Positions 34,173 to 44,289 of a stretch of 64,000 nt of DNA are shown here, one piece after another. The notes below the pieces were generated by a model. It had not been told where the DNA came from. It did not search any database and was given only the letters and a program-made list of their open reading frames with translations. The translations under genes were made by a program, and so were the position numbers. Source of the DNA: Misgurnus anguillicaudatus. Its lineage: Eukaryota > Chordata > Actinopteri > Cypriniformes > Cobitidae. Numbering within the stretch: the first letter of the stretch is position 1; each line of letters opens with the position of its first letter. The stretch lies in assembly GCF_027580225.2 (NCBI RefSeq), contig NC_073361.2, positions 25,004,001-25,068,000 of the forward strand. Direction: 5' to 3'.

Positions 34173-34630
34173 TAAAAGTCACATAGGTTAATTTCCCCTC
34201 AAAGATGTAAACACTGGCTCTTCAACACTATCAAGACATCTGTCTGTAGAGCATGCCAACCACCTTGACAAAGCAACATCATAATTTTGGGACGGGACTG
34301 TCTGTTTGGGCATCCAATAGCAGAATTACCACTTTTTACAGATTTTTCTTTGTTTGGCGACACCTAAAATTGCACACTTCAGCTTGAATATACATCTATA
34401 AAAATTAAACATTTTGGACCAATAAGAGTTACCACTGTAGTTAGGGCATCGTGCCACAATGGGATGAATTCATATCAATAAACAGCATAATTTATACACA
34501 AATCCACCTCAAAGTATATCCTGCAGGTTACTGACATTAAACCATGTGCTTTTTCAAAGCAAACTAAATTCCTAGACAATCATTGCACTGAAGAGAACAA
34601 TGCCATTGCTTTTAATCAGGTCATTTACAG
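34173..34630. other. Stretch without a recognised gene
   Basis: AT-rich, with no repeat partner, exon or RNA recognised. Confidence 0.35.
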
Positions 34631-35471
34631 CCCAGTCACAAGAAATTACGTACCTATAGTCACGTAATTTTTTGAATTCTTTTTCCGCGTTTTTTCGTGA
34701 TCGCATCACGAATTTCTGTTTATGTGTCACGTATTGGTTACTCAACCTAATTTCTAACCATTGTCGCTTTGGTTTAGGGTTAGATTTACATAAAATGAAA
34801 TCCTTACCCAAACCCAACTCTAACCCTAACGCCAGGCGACAATGTTTTAAAATTTAGAAAATATAAAAAATAAAACCCCTGTTCAGAGCCTGACTCCACC
34901 CACTGGCAATATTTGAAAAATGCGAAAAAAAGTGGGCAGATCCCAATGGAGATAGAGGGGACGAACTAAGCTCGTACCAGTGTGTGGTGAGATCGTAACA
35001 AGGGCATGGTGAGCTTGAACCTACTTACGTCACGAGTTATTCTTTGGACCCAACATCCAATAGGAAAATTCAACTGCAGTAGCCACCGTTCAACCCGAAG
35101 AGGGCAGCACTCAGACGTTTTTACACCATATATTATAGTATTGAAGCACTTTATATCCAAATGTCAAAAAACTTACTAAAATCAATGAACAGCACTATCA
35201 AAGCATCATTCTTACAGATCATTAACTAAAAAAAGTTGGTTAAGGGTTTAGTTACTCTTTAAAGTGACATCCTAACGCAAACACCAAATCTAACCCGAAC
35301 CCGAAGCGAAAATGGTTTGAAAATAGGAAAAAGCAGTTGAGTAACCAATACGTGACAATGACACATAAACAGAAATTCGTGATACGATCACCAAAAAATC
35401 GTGGAAATTCGTGACAGTATCACAAAAAAGAATAAAAAATTACGTGAGGTACATAATTTTGTGAGACTGGG
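34631..35471. mobile_element. Element with CCCAGTCACAAGAAATTACG ends, with an insertion
   Basis: CCCAGTCACAAGAAATTACG at the left and the complement of CCAGTCTCACAAAATTATGT at the right are inverted. CACGTATTGGTTACTCAAC and GTTGAGTAACCAATACGTG deepen the inverted arms. Its ends resemble those of 6802-7571. 34870-35225 looks foreign to the arms and may be a second insertion. Confidence 0.65.
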
Positions 35472-35474
35472 TAG

Positions 35475-36690
35475 CCATTTAATGCGTATTAAGTATATAA
35501 AATGATAGATTTACTTTATAAAATTAAATCTAAAATGACTCAAGTATGCATTAATTGTGACTTCTCAGCTAACTCGAGTGAAAGCGAGACTTGAGGACTA
35601 GATGGACTAGATGGACTATAGTTGCGGTCCAGCAGTGGCAGTTATATGCTGGTTCATCTATGAGCAGCTTCAAATGGTGCAGCAATTGGGAGAAGCGCAG
35701 TTTCAACCCCCGTGGTCTTACATTGCTAGATCTTTAGCAGCTAAAGTAAAACGAGCTTACAGTGTGAGTCAACTCTTTTTAGATATTCTGATACACTTCT
35801 CCACCACCCAATAAAGGGTGCAGCAATATAGTACACTATTACATACGCAATGCTACCGCTATCTGTACCGCTAAACACTTGAGAGAGCTGTGTTAGGCCA
35901 GATGAAGCCATCGCACGACATACAAAGTTGCTCTTTTGGTTTTTGAGATCAATGATCTTGACATTAATTTCAGTAGATGTCATATATATAATTTGTAATA
36001 CAAAAACAAGGTTGTATGGGACAAAACTAATCAGAACTAAAAGGGCATCTCTGTTTTTGTATTACATAATGTATGTCGTCTGCTCTGACATCTACAGATG
36101 AGCAAGGTTCAAAGAAGATGATAGATAGATTTCCTGAACACAAAAGATTTAAACATACTGTAGACTGCAGACACTAAAGTCATTAGGACATCCCAATGTC
36201 TCCATATGTTCCTGTGTTTAAGAAATCAACCCTCCCAGTGGAATGCACTGAGAGATGGAAGAGATGGTATGGTAGCAGAGAGCAGATGAAACTCTCTGGG
36301 ACAGAAGTTACAGACAGATCAGATTTCTGTAATTAAAGGGGACATCCAAAAACCTACAGCACAAACCAGCATCATCTTGGCCGTGATCTAGCATGCCAGC
36401 CAGATAATGTGGATGGTGCATGGGGAGAAGGGAAAGACACCTGGGTCCGACAAAGTTTTTTCAAAGCTGCATGCCTATCATGCCAAGCTGAATGAACTTC
36501 TGTTCCCAGCTCCGATCACTCCTCCACCTGGCCATTTCATCTGCAGATATGCACACGCACCTGGCTGGACGTTGCTGTCTTTATCTCTACCAGAACACAG
36601 CCTAGCCCAGCTCTCTCAACACAACCTATTTACAGACGTCCGCACACCTTACATGTACTCAATACCCTCTTGTTACCATTATTCCTGTTT
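35475..36690. other. Intergenic stretch 3' of bcl2, nothing firm
   Basis: A GACTAGATG duplication lies at 35597-35616. 36230-36660 is balanced in composition. The 103-codon frame at 36407-36718 (plus) has no splice context or domain I recognise. An extended bcl2 3'UTR reaching here is possible but unsupported. Confidence 0.35.
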
Positions 36691-36696
36691 TTGTAA

Positions 36697-36866
36697 AGGA
36701 ATATTTCTCCCAAAATGATGAATGTGTCATTATTGACCCAATGCACGTAGAATAAAAAATTGGTCACCATGAAGTTGCATGAAATGGAGCTACAAAATGT
36801 TTATAAGGACAGTCGTGATGAGGTTGAGTAGATAATGGCACCGTGTTTTTAGGGTGAACTATTCCT
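36697..36866. mobile_element. TTAA-type miniature 3' of bcl2 (170 bp)
   Basis: AGGAATATTTCTCCCAAAAT and the complement of AGGAATAGTTCACCCTAAAA are inverted ends. TTAA follows at 36867-36870, and TGTAA (a mutated TTAA) precedes. It belongs with the AGTTCACCC family seen at 38756. Confidence 0.7.
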
Positions 36867-37129
36867 TTAACATATTCTTGATTAATGAAACACAACCGAA
36901 ACAACTGAACTGAAACATATATATACACACGACAAAATAATAAAAGCGAAATACAAAAAAAAATTGTGAAGTCAAACTTCCAAAACTTTACATTTTTTTA
37001 CAGTCTTTACATTCAGCAGGGGTCGGACAACGGCGTGTCCCGTGCATGGGTGAGATAACATCATAATGTCTGTTTGTCTTGATTTTGCCGTTCAGTTCTC
37101 ATCATGTTTGTCCTCGACAAACACAGAGA

Positions 37130-37158
37130 GACAGCAAATCAAACAGGAACTTTTTAAT
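37130..37158 (-). terminator. Putative bcl2 poly(A) signal ATTAAA with GT-rich downstream element
   Basis: The minus strand has ATTAAA at 37158-37153, the commonest variant of AATAAA. A T- and GT-rich stretch (37095-37130, including CTCTGTGTTTG) follows 25-60 bases later, as expected of a cleavage-stimulating element. No AATAAA was found between the stop codon and 36690. Later poly(A) sites are possible. Confidence 0.45.
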
Positions 37159-37310
37159 AAGGAATGCTCAACATCTGTCCATCTGGCAGGACATCCAATG
37201 GAGAGAGAAAAAACACCCTGATTCGACACAAAATGGGAGGCGGCCTAGTACAAAACGACGTCATGCAGAATTACTCGAGGTTTTTTCTCAACATGCAGAT
37301 AGCGAGAAAT

Positions 37311-37322
37311 TATTTACATTCA
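37311..37322 (-). promoter_or_regulatory. Overlapping miR-181 8-mer match and Pumilio element
   Basis: The minus strand reads TGAATGTAAATA. Its first eight bases (37315-37322) are an 8-mer match to miR-181 (seed ACAUUCA), and its last eight (37311-37318) are TGTAAATA, the Pumilio consensus UGUANAUA. The two share TGTA, so binding of one would probably exclude or affect the other. BCL2 is a reported miR-181 target in mammals. A second TGAATGTA lies at 37008-37015, beyond the proposed poly(A) site. Confidence 0.5.
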
Positions 37323-37517
37323 CCCCGGCAAACTTTTCTCCGCTCCTTTGTTGATTCATGCTACAAAATGGCAAAAAATCTATATAAAAAAAGCACAATC
37401 TTAAAAAATCTGTACAAACGGTTTATATTCTTCAGTCCTTATGAAGTATGCGTGTGCAGCTCTTTACGTGTGCGTGCGTTTTCTGTGTCCGTCTCTGTGT
37501 GTGAGTGCAACTGTACA

Positions 37518-37525
37518 TGGCAGTG
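37518..37525 (-). promoter_or_regulatory. miR-34 family 8-mer seed match in the bcl2 3'UTR
   Basis: The minus strand reads CACTGCCA, a full 8-mer match to miR-34 (seed GGCAGUG, with A opposite position 1). BCL2 is a reported miR-34a target in mammals. The match is seen directly; function is inferred. One given 8-mer turns up in 600 bases by chance about 1% of the time. Confidence 0.5.
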
Positions 37526-37703
37526 ACAAGCGTTAGAATCAAAGCGTGGTGTCATCGTTCTTTACTCTTCGCATTGTCATCTATGTGCGAGCACCTCTGA
37601 CTTGAGGAGCATCATATCAGCGTTAGAGCTTTGAAAGCACTGTTGCCGGGCTAAGAAGAACCCAGATGCTTTGATAAGCTGAGGAGAGATAGGCAGAGAA
37701 AGA

Positions 37704-37713
37704 GATAAATAAG
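37704..37713 (-). promoter_or_regulatory. AU-rich element in the bcl2 3'UTR
   Basis: The minus strand reads TTATTTATC about 35 bases after the stop codon. This fits the ARE core TTATTTA bound by mRNA-decay and stabilising proteins. Vertebrate BCL2 mRNAs are known to be regulated by AREs, but the human elements lie further from the stop. It is the only TTATTTA I find in this UTR. Confidence 0.45.
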
Positions 37714-37745
37714 CGGAAAGAGATCCGCAGAGCCAGGGAGAGACA

Positions 37746-37880
37746 TCACTTCTGGGCGAAGTATCCTCCGATGGTCAAGCCTGCCAAACCCAGCGCTGCC
37801 AGTCCAAGCACTTTCGTTAGGTAAGAAAAGGGGTGGAATGTGGGGTCTCTCGGTTGGCTGTACAACTCCACAAAGGCATC
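37746..37880 (-). CDS. bcl2a: Terminal coding exon of apoptosis regulator Bcl-2 (last 44 residues plus stop)
   Basis: Bcl-2 blocks mitochondrial apoptosis by binding BH3-only proteins and Bax/Bak, and sits on the outer mitochondrial and ER membranes by a C-terminal tail anchor. On the minus strand the exon opens in phase 0 with DAFVELYSQPRDPTFHPFSY and ends in GGYFAQK and TGA. DAFVELY is the BH2 end of vertebrate BCL2, and the human gene has its last intron at exactly this place. Residues about 20-42 of the exon are a hydrophobic run rich in Leu, Ala and Gly (membrane anchor), followed by a final Lys, as in family members. Only this exon is present: BH4, the loop, BH3 and BH1 are encoded to the right, outside the window. 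The FAQK end fits teleost bcl2a better than bcl2b as I remember them, so the family call is firm and the a-copy call is likely. No frameshift or stop is seen. Confidence 0.93.
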   Translation of the reverse strand, partial: DAFVELYSQPRDPTFHPFSYLTKVLGLAALGLAGLTIGGYFAQK

Positions 37881-37920
37881 CTATGATAAAAAAGAGAAAA
37901 ATAAAGATAAACATTAGGAA
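37881..37920 (-). promoter_or_regulatory. Splice acceptor of the last bcl2 intron
   Basis: Read on the minus strand, a T-rich tract (about 37883-37910, mostly T and C) ends in ATCATAG directly before the GATGCC that opens the exon. A plausible branch point, CCTAATG, lies at 37914-37920, about 35 bases upstream of the AG. The AG/GATGCC junction gives phase 0, as in human BCL2 where the last exon starts at the Asp of DAFVELY. Confidence 0.85.
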
Positions 37921-37949
37921 TAGACATATTGTATTTGGGGTAGAAATGA

Positions 37950-38175
37950 CTTGAAGGGATAATAAATTCTGTCATCATTTACTCACTCTCATCTTGTTAC
38001 AAACCTGTATAAATGTGTTTGTTCTGATGAACACGAAGGAAGATATTTTGAGGAATGTTTTAGAGGCCCCATTGACTTCCATAGTACGAATAAAAAATAC
38101 AATGAAAGTGAATGAGGCTCACGAATGGTTTGGGTACAAACATTCCCTATAATATCTTCATCAAAACAAAGATAT
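37950..38175. mobile_element. Degraded AGTTCACCC-family copy in the bcl2 intron
   Basis: TTGAAGGGATAATAAATTCT at the left is a worn start. CTGTCATCATTTACTCACTC, then GATGAACACGAAGGAAGATA and CCATTGACTTCCATAGTA follow the family order known from 38756-39452. The right end is lost. It lies only 70 bases upstream of the terminal bcl2 exon. Confidence 0.7.
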
Positions 38176-38516
38176 TTATACAGCTTTGAAATACTTCATT
38201 CTGATTGGTCAATTGTGACAACTGTGACTACTTTATGATTGACTGTTGACGTAGGATTTCCAACATATCAGCAAACGTTTCATGTTTCTCATATCATCAT
38301 GTGTTGTAGTTCTACATCAGAATAAATCAGATACCAGCATATAATGATAAGCAATATAAGATAATGTTGATAAGCAAACCCTACACCGATAAAAACCTGC
38401 AAGACTGCATTCAGACCAACTTTAAAAAAAAAACTGAATCAGCCCAGAAGTAGAAGCAGCAAAAGTTTTGCACGTTCATACTTATAAATGCACATTTAGA
38501 AACTCATAAAGCTTAA

Positions 38517-38751
38517 AGGCAGGGTGCAGGATCTCTGAAAGCCAATGTTAACATTTGAAATCACCTATACAAACACGCCCCTACCCCAATAGAATCTGGA
38601 CCTCCTTTTGATAGACCCCACACATACGCAACCCAGGCAATGATGTTGGTTAGTAGACACAGCCCTTACTGCTGATTGGCTACTAGTGTGTTTTGGTACT
38701 CGGCCCGACTCTCTTTTCAAAAGTGTTTTTCGAAAATCATGCACCCCGCCT
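38517..38751. mobile_element. TTAA-flanked miniature (AGGCAGGGTGCAGGAT ends)
   Basis: TTAA lies at 38513-38516 and 38752-38755. AGGCAGGGTGCAGGAT and the complement of AGGCGGGGTGCATGAT are the ends. Its right TTAA is also the left TTAA of the next element. A related left end (AAAGGCGGAGTGCACAATG) is at 53955. Confidence 0.82.
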
Positions 38752-38832
38752 TTAAAGTGATAGTTCACCCAAAAATGAAAATACTGTCATTCACTGTCAC
38801 CCTCAGGTTGTTTTAAACCTGTATAAAATACT

Positions 38833-39220
38833 GGTAACACTTTATTTTAGGGGGTCCGTAATAATGCATTAATAAGGTATTAATTAAGGATTAATTAAGT
38901 ATATAGTTATACTATATAAACAATAAATTACAGGAAATTGCAATTTTACTCTGCATTAAAACTGTTAAGTATTGGGGTCCATTAAAGTCCATTAAAATGA
39001 GAAAAATCCTGGAATGTTTTCCTCAAAAAACATAATTTCTGCTTGACTGAACAAAGAAAGACATCAACACTTTGGATGACATGGTGGTGAGTAAATTATC
39101 TGGATTTTTTTTTAAAGAAAATGGCCTTTAATGGTTAATTAGCTGAAATTTATTGTTAATATAGTATAACTAAATACTTAATTAATGCCTTATTATGGAC
39201 CCCTAAAATAAAGTGTTACC
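38833..39220. mobile_element. hAT-like element (GGTAACACTTTATTTTAGG ends), duplication AAAATACT
   Basis: Exact 8-bp duplications AAAATACT lie at 38825-38832 and 39221-39228. GGTAACACTTTATTTTAGGG and CCCTAAAATAAAGTGTTACC are perfect inverted ends. An arm of foldback family D sits inside. Confidence 0.85.
38936..39132. mobile_element. Solo arm of foldback family D
   Basis: It matches the right arms of 16325-17153 and 51442-52268 (GTCCATTAAAGTCCATTAAA, then GACATGGTGGTGAGTAAAT). The left arm and core are absent. The right edge is followed by TTAA (39133-39136). Confidence 0.75.
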
Positions 39221-39455
39221 AAAATACTTTATTCTGCTGAGTACAAAGAAAGATATTTGTAATCATGCAGGAAGCAGGAGCACCATTGACTTACATAGCA
39301 GAAAAGTCAATAGTGCCCCAAAACTGTTGGTTACAAACATTGCTCAAAATATCTTAATTTGTGTTCAACAGAACAGAAATTTATACAGGACTGAAACAAC
39401 CTGAAGGTGAGTAAATACTGACAGAATTGTCATTTTTGGTTGAACTATCCCTTTA

Positions 39456-40890
39456 AGAGACTATAAATGTGTATAATTTTTGTAATCTTACTAAGGGTAA
39501 GATCATTAAATTACTTTCAATTTGTTCAGATTTACAAATTAATCATCAAGTTGCACCCCCAAAAAAACTGGACAATAAGTGGCTAAAGATCTAAACACAC
39601 ACACACACAGTATACTATGTCACACCCTGTTTGGTGTATGACAGCAGGCCTATAATGTCAGTGTGCCTAATTGCTATGTACATTAGGAAGCATGCATTTA
39701 TCAGGGGGTAGGAGACAAACAAATCCCTCCTCTCCAACACAGACACTGCACATCTGTGCAGCCAAACTCCTCCGAGGCATCGTCCAGCCCAGAGACACAC
39801 CGCAAGACCGAAAAAGAGAGAGCAGACGCAAACAAAAGAAGACAGCTCAGATCCATAACACCGAGCCCCATTCCCTGTGAGCCCACTCATGGGATACAGA
39901 GGGAGGAATAGTGAAAGAAACTGCCTCTGTGCCAGGGCATCCACTCCTACGCTCAACCGAGTCTGTCGTCTCTTTCTCCAGCTGTGTCTGTAAAACGCAG
40001 CCAGACACACATCCGACCGACCTAAGCATCTTACACGCGTCTGTGCAGCCTCGAATTTGACTACTTATCTGCATCTGGCACCAGAAAGCACTTTGTTTAC
40101 GCGTCCATTTATAAGGAAATAATTAGGTTTTTCCCCTAGAGCAGTCGGTGTAAATAAATAGTGCGCAGATACAATGAGGGACAGCCCCTTTTTGAAACAG
40201 TTCCAGAAGAATTCAGTGCCCTGGGTCACGTTCGCGACAAAATATTTCTGATGCAACCTGGTGATACAACCTCCATCGATCTGGAGCTTTCCGCGATCTT
40301 CGGGCTGTTGGCAAAGCTGCGTGAGATATCGCCCCCCTGTGTAAACAAGTAGGTGTTTGTGAGCGGTGATGTGTGAATGTGTGTTTGCATTTATGTGCAC
40401 GTGGGTGTGTGTGTGTGAGTTGCAGCATCCACTCCAGTTTGAAACAGAGAGAGAAATGTGTGCTAAAACACGAGCGTGTCTCTCTCACCAGCCCTTGATC
40501 TCCAGTGTAGCATGCGGTTCCCTACTCAATAAGTAAAAGCCTTGGTTTTATCATGGCTGACAGCGGAGGATGATCATCCTGCAGGCGCTGCCTGGGCCCG
40601 GGCTGGCCCAGTGAGGGGGCTGCCCTACGCCCAACTGTTTGAATTACATTATTCTGTGTTTCACAAGCACGAGAACTTCTGTTGAATATACAGAGAGAGA
40701 GAAAGCAGTGCTGTAAATTTCTGGCACGTGCCGGTGGGACGCTGAGGATTTGAATACAGAAACATCAGATAAAACCTGACAGGTATTTGGGGAGAGACTT
40801 CGTGTTAAAATCAAAGCAGGTAATAGTGTGTAAAAAGCCATTTATATGAGATATTGTGGAGGACTGCAAGGACAAGGGAAAAGAGAAGAA
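39456..40890. other. Repeat-poor block in the bcl2 intron, candidate regulatory region
   Basis: No transposon ends were found over 1.4 kb, and composition is more GC-rich than its surroundings. Simple CA/GT runs lie at 39595-39609 and 40399-40418. 40140-40350 reads without stops on both strands (63 codons plus, 111 minus), but neither frame has splice sites or motifs I recognise. A conserved intronic element is the likeliest reading; conservation is not demonstrable here. Confidence 0.4.
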
Positions 40891-41867
40891 CAGGGTACCC
40901 ACACCTTATTTAAAGGAACAGTATGTAAGAAATGTATATCAATTAATCATAAAATGGCCCTGATATGTCACTAGCCATTAAGAAATAATTTTCTTATACC
41001 ACTGACAACAGTGGTCTGGCCAGGATATTGTCATTTAAAAAGTGGAGTTGCAGCCCTCAACTGATGTTTATGTTGTCATGTTGTGTATTGGCCACCAGTT
41101 GTGTGATTGCAGTACCAGTTTTGGCCACAAGTTTTGTGATTGCAATATCAATTTTGGCCACAATCCTACATACTGTTCCTTTAACTTAAAATTCAAGAAC
41201 CTTTCAAGGACTTTCCAGGTCCAGTACCCTCAAATTCAAGGACTAAATGTGGGAACACATTTCAAGTGAAAGCAAGGTTACATTGTGTTTCCTTTTAAGA
41301 TACATTGTTACAGTTCCCTTTCGAGGGAACTTGCGCTGCATCACTTTGGTGACACTGTGGGGACGCCTCCAGGGGTAAGTGCGTCTGAATGTGTATATCA
41401 AATTCAACCAATGGTGAAGCTTAACGACAGGGTGACGCGGGAGCCAGGAAGTATATCGCTATCTGAAATATTGCCAAAGACGGCCTTACAGAGACGCAGG
41501 AAGTATGGCAAGGGGACGCAGCGTCTCGTTCCCTTCTCAGGGAACAACAGTTACATACGTAACCCGAGACACTTTCATGTGTCAAACACAACTACAAAAA
41601 AGCATTTTGAATCAACATTTACTAGAAGATATAAGCATTTAAAGCGAAGTTTAGCATATGTGCTTAAAAAGTCTATAATTTTTAGGATATTATCCGACAC
41701 TACACTGGGAATAATATGGATTTTTTCCCCCAGAAAACACCTTGCATAAAATAGATTCAAGCACTTTCAATGACCTGTATATTTTTAAAAAATATACATC
41801 CAGGGCCTTGAATTTTTCTCCCAGATTCACAAACTTTCAAAGATTTCAAGGACCTGTGGAAACACTG
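40891..41867 (+). mobile_element. Composite hAT-like element, copy 3 (complete ends)
   Basis: It runs from CAGGGTACCCACACC to CCTGTGGAAACACTG, an imperfect inverted pair. A GC-rich inner block (41305-41572) is at the same place as in copies 1 and 2. A TTAA miniature (40914-41180) interrupts it. The flanks GAGAAGAA and GAAGAAAT are similar but not a clean duplication. The window's longest frame (154 codons, 41285-41749) lies here and is not a gene. Confidence 0.75.
40914..41180. mobile_element. TTAA-flanked miniature (AGGAACAGTATGTAAG ends)
   Basis: TTAA lies at 40910-40913 and 41181-41184. AGGAACAGTATGTAAG and the complement of AGGAACAGTATGTAGG are the ends. The insertion point is confirmed by copy 2 of the host at 15318, which reads through TTAATTAAC without it. 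Confidence 0.88.
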
Positions 41868-44287
41868 GAAGAAATTAAACTTCGTACTAAGCAATCAAAT
41901 CTGGCGCCATTTGCTTGGTAGCAAAGGAAGTAACAGAGCAACATGCAATGCGAGTAAATAACAAATACTTTATACATGATGTCAATCTGTTATGATTTCA
42001 TAACACTTTCCTAAAATAAAAAATGCATTGCTTAGAGGATGTTAAGAGACTTTACAGTACACACTACAGCACATCAGATAGACATATTAAACAAATGTTG
42101 TGCATTGTATAAATAAGAAGTCTTGGAATGAGTAATGTTTGAAATGATAATGAAATTTGTGACACTTTGTCTTTTAAAACTTCATGATGATATGAGATTA
42201 CTAGGGTCTTAAGAATTCTGTAAAGCCGGATATTATACAACTGAGATATTAAAGAGATTTATTTCCTATGTGTTAGCTTGGGTGGAAGTGAGTGCCTTCA
42301 TCTGGCACATCATCCTCCGCCACACTGAGGTCATGGTTTATTCCACTTACAAGCTAAAAATATTTAACCATTACACAACACCCAGGTGCACCATTTGTTT
42401 GCCCCACTAACAATGGTTGCCAACCTTATTATCAGGAAAAAAGCTCCTTACTATCTCTACTAAAGACTTTTCCGCTGTTCTCTCCATTTTTATCTATTCA
42501 CCATCTCCCTCTCTCTTTCTCTAAGCTGTCTGTCTGTCTGTCTGTGCAGGTTATAAGCACACCTGGCATAAAGCCATGTGGCAGAGGTGGGTGGCGCAGA
42601 GGGTTGGATTTGACAGACAATGACAAAAAGAGGACTGTAACAATAGCTGGAAATGAGCTCACAATATATTCTAATAAGAGCTAGACAACTTAATGCCAGT
42701 GGAAATGTCAAACCCAGGCAGCCTGCTAGGGACAGGGTGTCTTCACGGGCACGTCTGACTTTTGCTGGGGAAATGAGGGCATAAACGAGAGCCCCGGCTG
42801 CCCCATCAGCTGCGGAGGTGACAGGACCGAGCGGGGAGGTGTTGATGGCCACATGTCCACATCCCTGTTTGCTCTGAGTTTTTTCTGCATTGGTAAACAT
42901 CCTCATTAGGCCAGCTTCCGCCCTGTGTTTGAACAGACTCTCTGTGTGTTTGCCCAGGGCCTCTGTTAATGGCTTCCAAAAACAGTCATGTGCCTAGCTT
43001 ACACACAGGTACTGGTTGACAGGTTGAAAAAAAACAAGCAGATGTTCAGTGATTATCGCTGTGATCGCATTGTAGGTAACTCGGTAATCATACGATCAGA
43101 AAGCAACAAATGAACAAACATACTGGGAAAAAGCTCAGCATAGTGGGGTGTTCTGTGGAGATGCACGGATATGAAAATATTTACATTGCATGTTTGAAGT
43201 GACTCAATTCCGATTTCATGTGCCACAGATCGGATATGACCCACAAATGTTTAAGCAGGAAAAAAGAAAGATTCCGGTATTCTCAGATCTTTTTTAGGCC
43301 TCATTCATATGTGGAAATAAATAAGATATTAATTGGATACATGCATTCGCATTTGCAATGTAAGCGCACAGATCAGATATTCCCATCTCAAGATGTGTTG
43401 TTCGTCATTGATAAAATGAAGTTGGTCCATGATCCATGACGTCAACTCAGGTTGACCACATGATTACATGACTCGACTTAGCAGCGCACTAGAGAAAGAC
43501 AGCTCCGCTTAGGGGAGTAATGCTGAATTTTCATGTGTAGTTACAGAAATAAAGCAGGTTTGATTTTCTTAAATAAATCTTGTGTGTAAACATTGTATAA
43601 TCACTTTGTCTGTGTCCATTGCATATCGCCAACATTTAACTTCCTCTGTGATTTAAGCTGTTCTGGGTCAGTTTGTCGAACTTAAATTGTTTTTTAAGTG
43701 TTTAAAGTGTTAAGTGTAAATGTTGATATTGGATACGAGTCACTTTTAAAAGATGATGTAAGCAGGTCATCAAAAAATCTGAATTGGGCATCAATATTTG
43801 CAGTATAAATCCAGCCTAAGTGTGCTGACATGGCTTAATTTTTTGGTTTATTATACTTTTATGTTTAGGTTAAGTAATTTCACTTTATTGGCAATAAAAT
43901 ATTATTGGTAAGTAAATGAAATGTCTTATTTTCATGTCATTTTACACATTTCATTGGTATGTGACCGTCTTCCACTGCAAAACCATCATTCAAGTGCACG
44001 CAAACTTTTTTGGCAAAAACCTCCACTTCTAAAAACATCTCCAGTCACTGTAAAGGTTAAAGGCTAAACAATTCTGTCAATATCCTAATATATTTGTTAA
44101 ACCTCCTTTAAACAATTAAAAATACTTACAGCTAAAGAATTGAAATCCAATTCATCTTCCGTGCACTTAGAGGACTTTGCAGAAAAAGCACTGTGGTGTT
44201 TAACGGATTCTGCCAACAAACCAGTATTTCTGAATGGTTTGTGGCTGGGATTAAGCAGATTTAAACAGAATGGATTTGATGAACATA
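41868..44287. other. Mostly non-repetitive intron, candidate conserved block
   Basis: A TCTG tandem run lies at 42525-42545. 42560-42910 is GC-richer, free of repeats and has no partner. 43160-43820 has ATCGGATATGAC/ATCAGATATTCCC-type motifs that may be an old repeat. The 138-codon minus frame at 42490-42906 has no recognised domain. Confidence 0.35.
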
Positions 44288-44289
44288 TA

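Larger units (their letters stand above)
37130..37745 (-). other. bcl2a: bcl2 3' untranslated region (short form)
   Basis: The stretch after the bcl2 stop is free of recognisable transposons down to the small TTAA element at 36697-36866. It is T-rich on the minus strand and carries several post-transcriptional motifs: an AU-rich element near 37704, an 8-mer miR-34 match at 37518, and an 8-mer miR-181 match with an overlapping Pumilio motif near 37311. The lower limit is set by an ATTAAA at 37153-37158. The UTR may be longer: T-rich sequence with a second miR-181 match continues to about 36880. Confidence 0.6.
38756..39452. mobile_element. TTAA-flanked AGTTCACCC-family element, outermost of a three-level nest
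   Basis: TTAA lies at 38752-38755 and 39453-39456. AGTGATAGTTCACCCAAAAA and the complement of AGGGATAGTTCAACCAAAAA are the ends. The body is interrupted by the element at 38833-39220. Confidence 0.82.

Noticed and set aside
36407..36718. 103-codon plus-strand frame downstream of bcl2, considered as a neighbouring gene's last exon (PHLPP1 flanks BCL2 in human)
   Set aside because: No similarity to leucine-rich repeats or a PP2C phosphatase domain could be seen, and no acceptor precedes it.
40161..40352. 63-codon frame with a protein-like look, opposite a 111-codon frame
   Set aside because: No splice sites, domains or codon signal I can support, and both strands are open, which GC-richer sequence gives by chance. 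Kept only as a candidate conserved block.
41285..41749. 154-codon open frame, the longest in the window
   Set aside because: It lies wholly within the third composite repeat. The corresponding frame in the copy at 15305 is broken by a stop, and the frame near 8088 ends early. Not a gene.
42490..42906. 138-codon minus-strand frame in the intron
   Set aside because: Ends in a TCTG tandem repeat giving a QTDRQ/RERERE-like tail. No domain, no splice context.
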